DNA of 64,000 bases from Strongylocentrotus purpuratus (lineage: Eukaryota; Echinodermata; Echinoidea; Camarodonta; Strongylocentrotidae): positions 4,398,352 through 4,462,351 of the forward strand of contig NW_022145596.1 in assembly GCF_000002235.5 (NCBI RefSeq), in the 5' to 3' direction. Numbering within the stretch: position 1 is the stretch's first letter; every line of letters starts with the position of its first letter. Both the position numbers and the translations under genes were made by a program. The notes beneath the pieces are model-generated. The model saw only the letters and a list, made by a program, of their open reading frames with translations, was not told the DNA's origin and searched no databases. Below are positions 61,295 to 64,000 of the stretch, piece by piece.

Positions 61295-62287
61295 CCTCCC
61301 TCTCTCCCTCCCTCTCTCTTCACTACCTTAAGGAACGGTTGTGTGTCTTATTTGAATGGATTCATAAGGCATCAAACTTCTAAGTATTTTGGGACTCAAG
61401 TTCTATATTGCTTTTGTCCTTTTTTTCACATCAAATGTATTTATCTCTTTTACAAGTTCATGTATACCTAATCTTTGCAAAAATTGCTGTACAAAAAAAG
61501 TGACTATTGTTATTGTTATGATGATTTGAGGGATTAATCCAAACTTTCATCTGTATTGTAGGTTCAACAGCAGCTCATGATGGCCCAACAGCTAATGATG
61601 CAGCATCATCCCATGCTGGGTCAAATGTTCATCCAGCAGCAGGAGCAGCTCATGGGGTCCAAGACTACCCCCACAGAAGGGTCCGGTCAGGCCACGCCCA
61701 TGAGTTCTGGTCCAGCCACGCCCATGGGTTCTGGTCAGGCCACACCCATTTGTTCTGCTCAGGCCACGCCCATGATGTCTGGTCAGGTCACGCCCATTTG
61801 TACTGGACAGGCCACGCCCATGGGTTCTGGTCAGGCCACGCCCATTTGTTCTGGTCAGGCCATGCCCATGGGTTCTGGTCAGGCCACGCCCATTAGGTCT
61901 GTTCAAGCCACACCCATGGGGTCAGCACAGGCCACTCCCATTCCCTCCAATCCATCTGTCCTGCAGCTGGAACTGTCAAGGAGCCAGCAGCCGCAGCACT
62001 CGTCCCAACATCCTCAGCAGCAACAGCAACGAACGCAGCACTCAACCCAACATCCTCAACCGCCACAGCAACAAACACAGCACTCAACTCAACATTCTCA
62101 GCCGCAACAGCAACAAGCGCAGCACTCCTCCCAACATCCTCAGGCGCAACAGCAGCAACAACAACCGCAGCACTCATCCCAACATCCTCAGCAGCAACAG
62201 CAGCTACTGCAGCAACAGATACAGCAACACAAGCCACAGCCTGCATCACATGAGACTATCTCAATGGAACAGCTTGTTCAGCATCAG
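30243..62287 (+). CDS. Clock: CLOCK/NPAS2-type circadian bHLH-PAS transcription factor, 13 exons, partial
   Basis: The coding join is 30243-30290, 31800-31948, 36078-36259, 40623-40851, 43091-43256, 47051-47157, 54575-54722, 55379-55584, 58564-58656, 59326-59412, 59812-59981, 60971-61102 and 61562-62287. All internal introns are GT-AG and the phases agree, giving 812 codons from the ATG at 30250. Domains by residue: bHLH about 15-63 ([13 protein letters not shown], as in vertebrate CLOCK), PAS-A about 76-200, PAS-B about 240-345 ([18 protein letters not shown] and [12 protein letters not shown], near-identical to CLOCK), Ser-rich linker 341-469, Pro-rich 470-526, Gln-rich tail 527-812. The family works as a nuclear heterodimer with BMAL1/CYCLE on CACGTG E-boxes and drives period and cryptochrome genes. 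Human CLOCK is 846 residues, so the model is close to full length. Clock and NPAS2 cannot be separated here; an invertebrate would be expected to have one pro-orthologue. Confidence 0.93.
30291..31799 (+). other. Clock: Clock intron a-b
   Basis: Contains GACTTGCGC repeats at 30952-30972, a hairpin MITE at about 31165-31312 (CTATCATCGCCTCGGTGATC mirrored by GATCACCTCGGCGATGATAG) and a 72-bp tandem duplication ending at the exon b acceptor. Confidence 0.7.
31663..31800 (+). repeat. Tandem duplication of the exon b acceptor region
   Basis: GAATAATAAGATATGATTGC at 31663 is repeated as GAATAATAAAATATGAAGGC at 31735. Both continue ACAATTTGGTAAAATAT and GGGTCTTTGTGTTTTG. The first unit has TTTATATTTTTTCTTCTG where the second has CTTTCTGCAG and the exon. 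Confidence 0.85.
31800..31948 (+). CDS. Clock: Clock exon b: bHLH DNA-binding domain
   Basis: The acceptor TTTCTGCAG ends at 31799 and the donor GTACGT starts at 31949. The exon encodes residues 14-63: basic region [14 protein letters not shown], helix 1 [12 protein letters not shown], a loop TKTRK, and helix 2 starting [18 protein letters not shown]. The basic region keeps the Glu and Arg residues that contact the E-box in CLOCK. The split codon at the 5' junction (AG|G, Arg) is at the same place as in vertebrate CLOCK (before the SRN motif). The intron just upstream is a partial tandem duplication of the acceptor region. Confidence 0.95.
32787..33118. mobile_element. PIF/Harbinger-like MITE, 332 bp
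   Basis: TTA at 32784-32786 and 33119-33121 flanks perfect TIRs GGCGAGGCGTCAAAAATA and TATTTTTGACGCCTCGCC. The interior is GC-rich (AGCCGGC, GCCAGGCTGG). A 3-bp TTA duplication is the PIF/Harbinger hallmark. Confidence 0.85.
33530..33900 (+). mobile_element. L2/CR1-type LINE 3' end
   Basis: Positions 33631-33738 read [20 protein letters not shown] then [15 protein letters not shown] and stop, the conserved C-terminus of L2/CR1-type ORF2. The 3' UTR ends TATAGCTCTTAGAGACTTCG and AAGCGCTTTATAAGTAACA, the typical tail. Confidence 0.85.
34712..34772 (-). mobile_element. TTAA-type MITE, copy 3, truncated and inverted
   Basis: TTAA at 34708-34711, then AGATAAAGGTGAGTTCTGGT, an A run, and AATTCTCACAGAATCAAACG. 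This is the reverse complement of the right end of the element at 4725-5108. Similarity stops at about 34772. Confidence 0.75.
35195..35345 (-). mobile_element. Retroposon 3' end, minus strand
   Basis: GTTTCAAGTTTCAAGTTTTT reads on the minus strand as a (CTTGAAA)n tail after a T/A-rich 3' UTR. Family not identified. Confidence 0.4.
36078..36259 (+). CDS. Clock: Clock exon c: linker and start of PAS-A
   Basis: The acceptor TCCACAG ends at 36077 and the donor GTACGT starts at 36260. It encodes residues 64-124. The segment [20 protein letters not shown] followed by DGF matches the strongly conserved start of CLOCK/NPAS2 [21 protein letters not shown] matches the next PAS-A strands and helix. 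The exon ends in phase 0 just before the residue equivalent to human CLOCK SDLVDQSIF. A foldback transposon starts only 27 bp after the donor. Confidence 0.95.
36287..36822. mobile_element. Foldback element with AAAGGGAAAGTCCACC ends
   Basis: Left AAAGGGAAAGTCCACCCTGA and right TCAAGGTGGACTTTCCCTG are inverses, and the arms pair over most of the element (AACACAAATTGGCAACTCTG against CAGAGTTGCCAATTTTT). The best-preserved copy in the window; non-coding. Confidence 0.85.
37654..38207. mobile_element. hAT-like non-autonomous element
   Basis: Ends TAGGGCTGCGACGTGTAGTC and TGTTGTGCACAGCCTTA resemble hAT TIRs (TAGGGCTG). Subterminal blocks CTCGGGTACGA, CCGAATATTCGG and ACTCGGGTACCTC pair. Eight-bp flanks (CTTTGCAC, CTTGGAAG) match at only 5 of 8. 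The internal A-runs and ORFs are not coding. Confidence 0.6.
38493..38722. mobile_element. TIR element, about 230 bp
   Basis: TTTTAAGCCAACGCCACACT and TAGTGTGCGGTGGGCTTAAA are imperfect inverses around a unique centre. Superfamily not assigned. Confidence 0.6.
40080..40260 (-). mobile_element. Probable tRNA-derived SINE, minus strand
   Basis: The minus strand has a B-box-like AAGTTCGATACC (about 40193-40182) and a body GCCTTTGGAAAGGCAGTAAT, CAAGTCCCTCAGATAGGACT. A shorter related piece seems present at 58045-58165. The A box is not clear. Confidence 0.4.
40623..40851 (+). CDS. Clock: Clock exon d: rest of PAS-A core
   Basis: The acceptor AACAG ends at 40622 (a weak pyrimidine tract after CATAAAC) and the donor GTAATG starts at 40852. 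It encodes residues 125-200 plus one base. [18 protein letters not shown] corresponds to human [36 protein letters not shown] corresponds to the CCHMLRGTIDPKEPSTY segment. [12 protein letters not shown] corresponds to FIGNFKSL. A small TIR element begins 39 bp after the donor. Confidence 0.93.
40891..41066. mobile_element. TIR element, about 176 bp
   Basis: CACAGTCAAACTTGTCTATA at the left and CAGGTGTGACTGTA at the right are imperfect inverses; GGTGGTCTTTGTAGACAGG repeats inside. A related fragment with TACAGTCAAAACTGCTATAG is at 57038. Confidence 0.6.
41985..42400 (+). mobile_element. TA-flanked TIR element carrying a LINE RT fragment, copy B
   Basis: TA at 41983-41984, left end CGGTAAATCTCTGTGCATAA. 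Interior matches copy C: GGCGCTATGCCTGGTAATGT, TAATAGATCTCAATATGTAG, AATGGTGTACCACAAGGTTC. The right TIR is missing; sequence passes into three 11-bp repeats (CAAATTATATT) and a Harbinger-like end. Confidence 0.75.
42430..42611. mobile_element. PIF/Harbinger-like MITE remnant
   Basis: AAGACGTTTGAAAACAGGCT and CGTTCATCACCTTGAAAATT match, inverted, the interior of the element at 28199-28619 (GGCAAATTTAGAAGGTGATA). Right end ATGAACGCACCCC. Confidence 0.5.
43091..43256 (+). CDS. Clock: Clock exon e: PAS-A to PAS-B linker and start of PAS-B
   Basis: The acceptor CTCTCCAG ends at 43090 and the donor GTAATT starts at 43257. It encodes residues 201-255. [18 protein letters not shown] matches human [34 protein letters not shown] is the signature beginning of CLOCK/NPAS2 PAS-B. 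The codon for the next Arg is split AG|G across the junction. The loop before YCFVATV is shorter than in vertebrates. Confidence 0.95.
45105..45316. mobile_element. TIR element, about 210 bp
   Basis: GGTCTGTTCACATATGCATA and ACATGTATGTGTGAACGGGCC are imperfect inverses around TACTATGCTTC-type unique sequence. Family not assigned. Confidence 0.55.
45623..45985 (-). mobile_element. Non-LTR retroposon 3' end, minus strand
   Basis: ATTCATTCATTCATTTTATA reads on the minus strand as a (GAAT)n tail after ACGAGAATTGGATATAAAAT. Upstream on that strand is GGCCATTGGAGCCCAGCATT. The 115-codon minus ORF lies in this UTR and is not called. Confidence 0.5.
46335..46943 (+). mobile_element. TA-flanked TIR element carrying a LINE RT fragment, copy C (complete)
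   Basis: TA at 46333-46334 and 46944-46945. Perfect-looking TIRs CCGTAAATCTCCGTGTATAA and TTATACATGGAGATTTACGG. Inside, the + strand encodes [20 protein letters not shown] then [11 protein letters not shown], the RT motif (GVPQGSxLGP) of non-LTR retrotransposons, followed by a decayed INDL...FADD region. A long T run lies at 46852-46883. Confidence 0.85.
47051..47157 (+). CDS. Clock: Clock exon f: PAS-B core
   Basis: The acceptor CTTTCAG ends at 47050 and the donor GTAAGT starts at 47158. It encodes residues 256-291. [17 protein letters not shown] is identical to vertebrate CLOCK; it is followed by [19 protein letters not shown], where vertebrates have GYDYYHVDDLENLAKCHEH. A 609-bp TIR element ends 107 bp upstream of the acceptor, and a 162-bp hairpin element lies 92 bp downstream of the donor. 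Confidence 0.96.
47249..47410. mobile_element. Hairpin MITE, 162 bp
   Basis: GGGGTCAGTGACACAAAGAC and GTCTTTGTGTCACTGAACCC are near-perfect inverses; GTAACTCC and GGAGTTAA extend the arms. Non-coding. Confidence 0.8.
49325..49452. mobile_element. Hairpin MITE, about 128 bp
   Basis: GGGCCCCGTCTTTACATAGA and CTCTTTGTAAGACGGGCCCT are inverses, with ACGATTGAT and its inverse repeated inside. Confidence 0.7.
49685..50130 (-). mobile_element. Non-LTR retrotransposon C-terminus (RTE/Proto2-like), minus strand
   Basis: The minus strand reads [55 protein letters not shown], then [20 protein letters not shown] and TADNRQK. The order W(T)xKK...RRxxxIS...TNEEV...IxxRQ...GKRxRGRQ...DRxxW is the conserved tail after the RT domain in RTE-like LINEs. 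Stops and a frame change show it is dead. Exact clade uncertain. Confidence 0.7.
51860..52231. mobile_element. PIF/Harbinger-like MITE, 372 bp
   Basis: TTA at 51857-51859 and 52232-52234 flanks TIRs GGGCGCGTTCATGCTTGATT and AATCAAGCATGAACGCGCCC (perfect inverses). Interior has several GTAACGCTCATCGT and GTAAACGC words. Confidence 0.88.
53286..53770. repeat. Imperfect direct duplication, about 250 bp
   Basis: AGAAGGAAATCAGGCCATAT (53494) repeats AGAAGGAAACCAGGCCATAC (53287). Both continue TTGAGGGGGAAAGT, ATAATAGACCT, CATTTTCCTCTCACCAGGGA and TACAATAATATAAT. The block GATATCAAAT(A/T)GCTTTG and ACAGAAAAATAGGTCAGTC also occurs twice. Confidence 0.8.
54150..54560. repeat. Minisatellite abutting exon g
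   Basis: ATCACCTTTAATTTTCATCA plus ATTTTATTACCATTATTACC recurs three to four times at about 44-bp spacing (54298-54430). Longer blocks (ATCTGAGGTTACTCCTGAAG; ATCTGAGATTACTCCTGATG) flank it. TCCATTCCATG repeats then run up to the acceptor. Confidence 0.75.
54575..54722 (+). CDS. Clock: Clock exon g: end of PAS-B and PAC segment
   Basis: The acceptor CGACCACCAG ends at 54574 and the donor GTAAGT starts at 54723. It encodes residues 292-340. [20 protein letters not shown] and [20 protein letters not shown] are nearly identical to the vertebrate PAC region ([33 protein letters not shown]). The intron immediately before it is filled with a 44-bp-type minisatellite and TCC-rich sequence that merges into the polypyrimidine tract. 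Confidence 0.96.
55379..55584 (+). CDS. Clock: Clock exon h: post-PAS Ser-rich linker
   Basis: The acceptor ATCCCTAG ends at 55378 and the donor GTACAA starts at 55585. It encodes residues 341-409: [13 protein letters not shown] matches the CLOCK/NPAS2 post-PAS motif SYAEVRAERRREL, then comes a Ser/Ala/Thr-rich stretch ([19 protein letters not shown]). Such Ser-rich linkers are phosphorylation targets in the family; that role is inferred here. The exon ends in phase 1. A Helitron is inserted 34 bp beyond the donor. Confidence 0.92.
55619..56924 (-). mobile_element. Non-autonomous Helitron, copy 2 (1.3 kb)
   Basis: Minus strand starts TCTATATTACTAATACGC after host A and ends with a hairpin CCCGTGGATTTTCCACGGG, TCCTGCTAG, then host T. 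Target is A|T, as Helitrons use. Interior blocks GTTTTTAAACGACCGTCTGA and CTTGTGAAAACTTTACTTTG are shared with copy 1 at 16428-18837. A G run lies near its right end on this strand (55663-55687). The ORFs in the GC-rich part are not conserved. Confidence 0.8.
58338..58379 (+). repeat. Relic copy of the exon i acceptor tract
   Basis: CATCTCACCATTTGTTGTCC plus ACCATTCATT matches CATCTCACCATTTGTTTTCC plus TCCATTCATT just before exon i. The exon itself is not recognisable after this copy. Confidence 0.6.
58564..58656 (+). CDS. Clock: Clock exon i: Ser-rich cassette, copy 1 of a duplicated pair
   Basis: The acceptor TTTCTAG ends at 58563 and the donor GTATGT starts at 58657. It is a symmetric phase 1-1 exon of 93 nt encoding [20 protein letters not shown] then [11 protein letters not shown], rich in Ser and basic residues with a possible SP site (LSPKS). 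It resembles the SSRKSSHT region of vertebrate CLOCK in position and composition. It is a tandem duplicate of the next exon (about 91% identical at nucleotide level over 87 aligned positions). Inclusion or skipping of either copy keeps the reading frame. Confidence 0.9.
58657..59325 (+). repeat. Clock: Clock intron i-j with tandem AGGTCA-containing repeat
   Basis: From about 58800 to 59250 three units of about 150 bp carry AATTCAAGAACCATTGAAC, GGATGAAGTCTGTATGAGCA, CTGATTAGGTTTTGGGTGG and GGTCAAAGGTCACAG. They are related to the array at 2818-3545. The first 115 bp of the intron matches the start of the next intron. Confidence 0.7.
59326..59412 (+). CDS. Clock: Clock exon j: Ser-rich cassette, copy 2 of a duplicated pair
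   Basis: The acceptor GTTTTTAG ends at 59325 and the donor GTATGT starts at 59413. It is a symmetric phase 1-1 exon of 87 nt encoding [20 protein letters not shown] then RSGRLSPKS. It differs from the preceding cassette by Leu to Ile, Glu to Lys, six silent changes and a 6-nt gap that removes one Arg-Ser. About 115 bp of downstream intron, starting with the donor, is also shared with copy 1, so the duplication unit was about 760 bp. Confidence 0.9.
59413..59811 (+). other. Clock: Clock intron j-k
   Basis: Starts with the duplicated GTATGTTTGTTAGTTTAGAT also found after exon i. AATTCCATGAATTTCTGAGA and ACATGACAAACAATCTCATA (about 59671) resemble 49482-49520 in intron f-g, a dispersed repeat. 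Confidence 0.6.
59812..59981 (+). CDS. Clock: Clock exon k: proline-rich segment
   Basis: The acceptor TTTTTCCACAG ends at 59811 and the donor GTAAGA starts at 59982. It encodes residues 470-526 in phase 1 to 0: [20 protein letters not shown], then [20 protein letters not shown] and a tail ending GPPQEQ. The PPLPPLPP and PSLPPP repeats suggest a polyproline helix that could bind SH3 or WW domains. I know of no equally long proline tract in vertebrate CLOCK, so this looks lineage-specific (from memory, not searched). Confidence 0.88.
60397..60459 (+). pseudogene. Decayed copy 1 of Clock exon l
   Basis: Preceded by a good acceptor (ATTTTTCTTTTCACAG). Reads PT, stop, [15 protein letters not shown] in frame with exon l ([18 protein letters not shown]), then diverges. 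The TAG at codon 3 would end translation if it were spliced in. Confidence 0.75.
60577..60640 (+). pseudogene. Decayed copy 2 of Clock exon l
   Basis: Reads [19 protein letters not shown] in the exon l frame. The acceptor AG is now AA (TTGTTATAACCTGC), so it should not be spliced. Upstream TTTCTATTGCATTTTATTGT is shared with the other copies. Confidence 0.8.
60770..60870 (+). pseudogene. Decayed copy 3 of Clock exon l
   Basis: Starts TTTGCATCATCAGAAAGCAA and follows exon l through CACCACAGCAGATCTCTGCT and GTTGAAACTTCGGGAGCAGC to about TCTGATGAGATGC. A one-base insertion after ATTCA shifts the frame, and the acceptor AG is gone. Confidence 0.8.
60971..61102 (+). CDS. Clock: Clock exon l: Gln-rich coiled-coil segment (mouse delta-19-like region)
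   Basis: The acceptor TTTGTTACAG ends at 60970 and the donor GTATGT starts at 61103. The exon has 44 codons, phase 0-0, residues 527-570: [20 protein letters not shown] then [20 protein letters not shown] and ELQQ. The heptad-like Leu/Ile spacing and position match the mammalian CLOCK exon 19 region (LKDQLEQRT and RQQEELRKIQEQLQ), needed there for transactivation; shared function is inferred. Three decayed copies of this exon lie upstream at 60397, 60577 and 60770. Confidence 0.9.
61103..61561 (+). other. Clock: Clock intron l-m with (CT)n
   Basis: A pure CT run of about 45 bp at 61249-61290 continues into CCCT-rich sequence to 61320. The ORFs encoding SLSLSL here are translations of the microsatellite. 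Confidence 0.8.
61562..62287 (+). CDS. Clock: Clock exon m: coding minisatellite and Gln-rich activation region
   Basis: The acceptor CTGTATTGTAG ends at 61561. It encodes residues 571-812. [20 protein letters not shown] continues the coiled coil. About eleven octapeptide repeats follow (core GSGQATPM/I). Then come about five 14-16 residue units built on HSSQHPQ plus a Gln run, ending [13 protein letters not shown]-like ([12 protein letters not shown]). Poly-Gln C-termini are typical of CLOCK proteins; the GQATPM repeat is not something I recognise from the family. The 3' boundary is set at CAG|GCAAGT, a good GC-AG donor in phase 0. If it is not used, the frame stops at TAA 62306-62308 after ASNLHF. 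A GT donor at 62292 is a third option. Confidence 0.85.
61677..61950 (+). repeat. In-frame 24-bp coding minisatellite
   Basis: About eleven units of the type GGTTCTGGTCAGGCCACGCC plus CATG. They encode GSGQATPM with variation at positions 1-3 (GS, SS, CS, MS, CT, RS) and M/I at position 8. It lies inside Clock exon m. Confidence 0.92.
61985..62232 (+). repeat. CAG/CAA-rich repeat with 42-48 bp period
   Basis: Five units begin CAGCACTC(G/A)(T/A)CCCAACAT or a close variant and encode HSSQHPQ or HSTQHPQ followed by a Gln run. Mixed CAG and CAA codons. It lies inside Clock exon m. Confidence 0.88.
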
Positions 62288-63962
62288 GCAAGTAACCTGC
62301 ATTTTTAAACTATAGATTAGAGCTCTGCTGTCCATAAACTGTTGTAGTTGATGCTTGCTTTTTGATTGGAATTCAGCCTTTCTTTAACTCTTTCATTTGA
62401 ATTGGTTTCTTGAATATCTTAGACCCCCCCCCCCTCATATCCACCATGTATATCCTAAAAGTATTAATTCTTCTTTTAACATCGTTGTTTGATTCTACAT
62501 TATTGACTGCTCTTACATGTACGATTGATTTTCATTTTGTTCAATTTCTTCTAAACTCAAATTCATTCTTCTAAAAGTAGTGTATTATTTACTTCTAAAT
62601 TGGAAGCTGATTCACACAGTTAAACTAGAGGAATCTTGTCAGTTTGCAATTAATAATTATATAAAGAAAAACACATCCATTTCTTGTAGTCTCTTCGAGA
62701 CAAAGTTATATTGACACATGTCCATACAGTATGAAAACGATGGATGTATTGACTAAGAAAATATATCGAAAATTATGAATGAGTTAGACTGTCTAATTCA
62801 CTCGTTGGTATTTTGTTTGTTATTAAAGAGGGTCCAATATTCTGCAGTAAGAATATATGCAGTTGGCTTAATTTTTCATTTCTATGTGTTCAAATAGTTA
62901 CCAAAAAAAGTACATGTAGTTCTCTCATGTTTAAGATTGAAATATAGGATGTGCATACCATTTCATGAAAATGTGCTATTTTATTACTAAATGTGAATCA
63001 GCCTCTTATTTCTGATTGAATTATATATATATATATATATATATAATTTTTATAACTTTAGTTTTAGTAAATTTCTTGATTCCTTGGTAATGGCTAGGGT
63101 CCCTACTAAAAAAAAATGTTTCGGTATGAACATGCAATGTTTCTATAAAATGCAGTATTGCAAATATAGAGCAGTATCCCATATGTTTAGGCCATGCAGT
63201 ATGATTTCATCCTTATCTTTTTCCCCTACATCCTTTTTTTGAGGATATCAGGGTAAAGCAAGAATTGCTTTTCTTTTAGTAACATTTATTGGATGCTTTT
63301 GTCTTTCTGCTGAAAAATATGACTCTTTTATACATTCAGCAATTCAAATTTACCTTCTTATATTAAAGGTGATTAGTTTTTGTTTAGACTGAAAACCTTT
63401 TTGAAGGGACAGAGCTTTTAATTCTTAAAAAATGAAGTCACAGAAGTAAAGAATCCAACAATAGTCTGCAATTCACTGTAAATATATCAGGGCATTAGAC
63501 TTATCAAAGCTTTGTTTGTCATTCACACTGCAAAGTCAAAACGTGTTTTATTACAGAGGTGATATAAAGCTTCTCAAAGGATTGTCTTGTCCAGACTTGT
63601 TAAATGACTAAAAGTCTATCACATGATGAAGAATTGCAGAATAACGAAATTTAAGACATTGTGTGGAATCATTGCCATGACAACGGAATCAAGAAAGTCT
63701 ATTAACCTTTACTGATTCTGCCTTGCATCTAACCAACCCTAACACTGTTGTGTGCTCCTGTCTCTCTCTCTCTCTCTTTCTCTTTCTCTTTCTCTCTCTC
63801 CCTCAGTATATATCTCTTTCTATTTTTCTGTTTATCTATCTATCCTCTCTCTTTCTCTGTCTTTTTTAAAAATCTCCACCCGTCTGTGTATGTTTCTCTC
63901 TTTCTATCTATATATCTGTCTACCTATCTCTCTACTTTTCTATGTGTATGTTTCTATCTTTC

Positions 63963-64000
<38 letters not shown>
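62288..64000 (+). other. 3' intron or downstream sequence of Clock
   Basis: (TA)n at 63023-63046 and C/T-rich simple repeats from 63758 to the window end, finishing in a pure CT run at 63967-64000. No exon recognised. Confidence 0.6.

Noticed and set aside
61592-62249. Minus-strand ORFs of 104 and 118 codons
   Set aside because: They are antisense readings of the coding minisatellite and CAG/CAA repeats of Clock exon m; the repetitive peptide is a consequence of the repeat.
1-64000. Retroviral, LTR or Polinton-type elements
   Set aside because: I looked for paired long direct repeats with TG...CA ends, protease/integrase or capsid motifs and saw none; the RT pieces present are of the non-LTR kind.

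Overview
This window is metazoan nuclear DNA: AT-rich, gene-sparse, with multi-kilobase introns, GT-AG splice sites and dense interspersed repeats. The repeats (foldback MITEs, Helitrons, L2/CR1-type LINE ends with the GCGCTATATAA-like tail, a tRNA-derived SINE) and the very frequent ACATGTAC words suggest a marine invertebrate deuterostome. A sea urchin or another echinoderm is my best guess, by inference only.

The one gene I can establish is a CLOCK/NPAS2 orthologue on the + strand, from 30243 to about 62287. I assembled thirteen coding exons by eye. Their splice phases agree throughout, giving 812 codons from the first in-frame ATG (30250) to the last visible donor. The product has a bHLH domain, PAS-A, PAS-B with its PAC segment, a Ser-rich linker, a Pro-rich segment, a Gln-rich coiled-coil exon (the counterpart of the mouse Clock delta-19 region) and a long repetitive Gln-rich tail. 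The gene probably starts upstream of 30243 (a 5' exon is missing or not recognised). Its 3' end is ambiguous: either a stop at 62306-62308 or a GC-AG intron leading out of the window.

The most interesting structure is in the 3' half of the gene. (1) Two neighbouring Ser-rich cassette exons (58564-58656 and 59326-59412) are a tandem duplication. Eight substitutions separate them, six of them synonymous, so both look selected. (2) The coiled-coil exon at 60971 is preceded by a ladder of three decayed copies of itself at about 180-200 bp spacing. (3) The last exon carries an in-frame 24-bp minisatellite (octapeptide with core GQATPM) followed by a 14-16 residue Gln/His/Ser repeat.

The first 30 kb holds no recognisable protein-coding gene. 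It is a graveyard of DNA transposons and retroposons: a TTAA-flanked MITE family (three copies in the window), a TA-flanked foldback family (two copies, one nested in another foldback), a Helitron (a second copy lies in the Clock intron), a SINE, LINE 3' ends and several tandem arrays. A TA-flanked element that carries a LINE reverse-transcriptase fragment occurs three times. Many short ORFs here lie in repeats and are not genes. I saw no retroviral, LTR or Polinton-like element, no CRISPR array and no rRNA gene.
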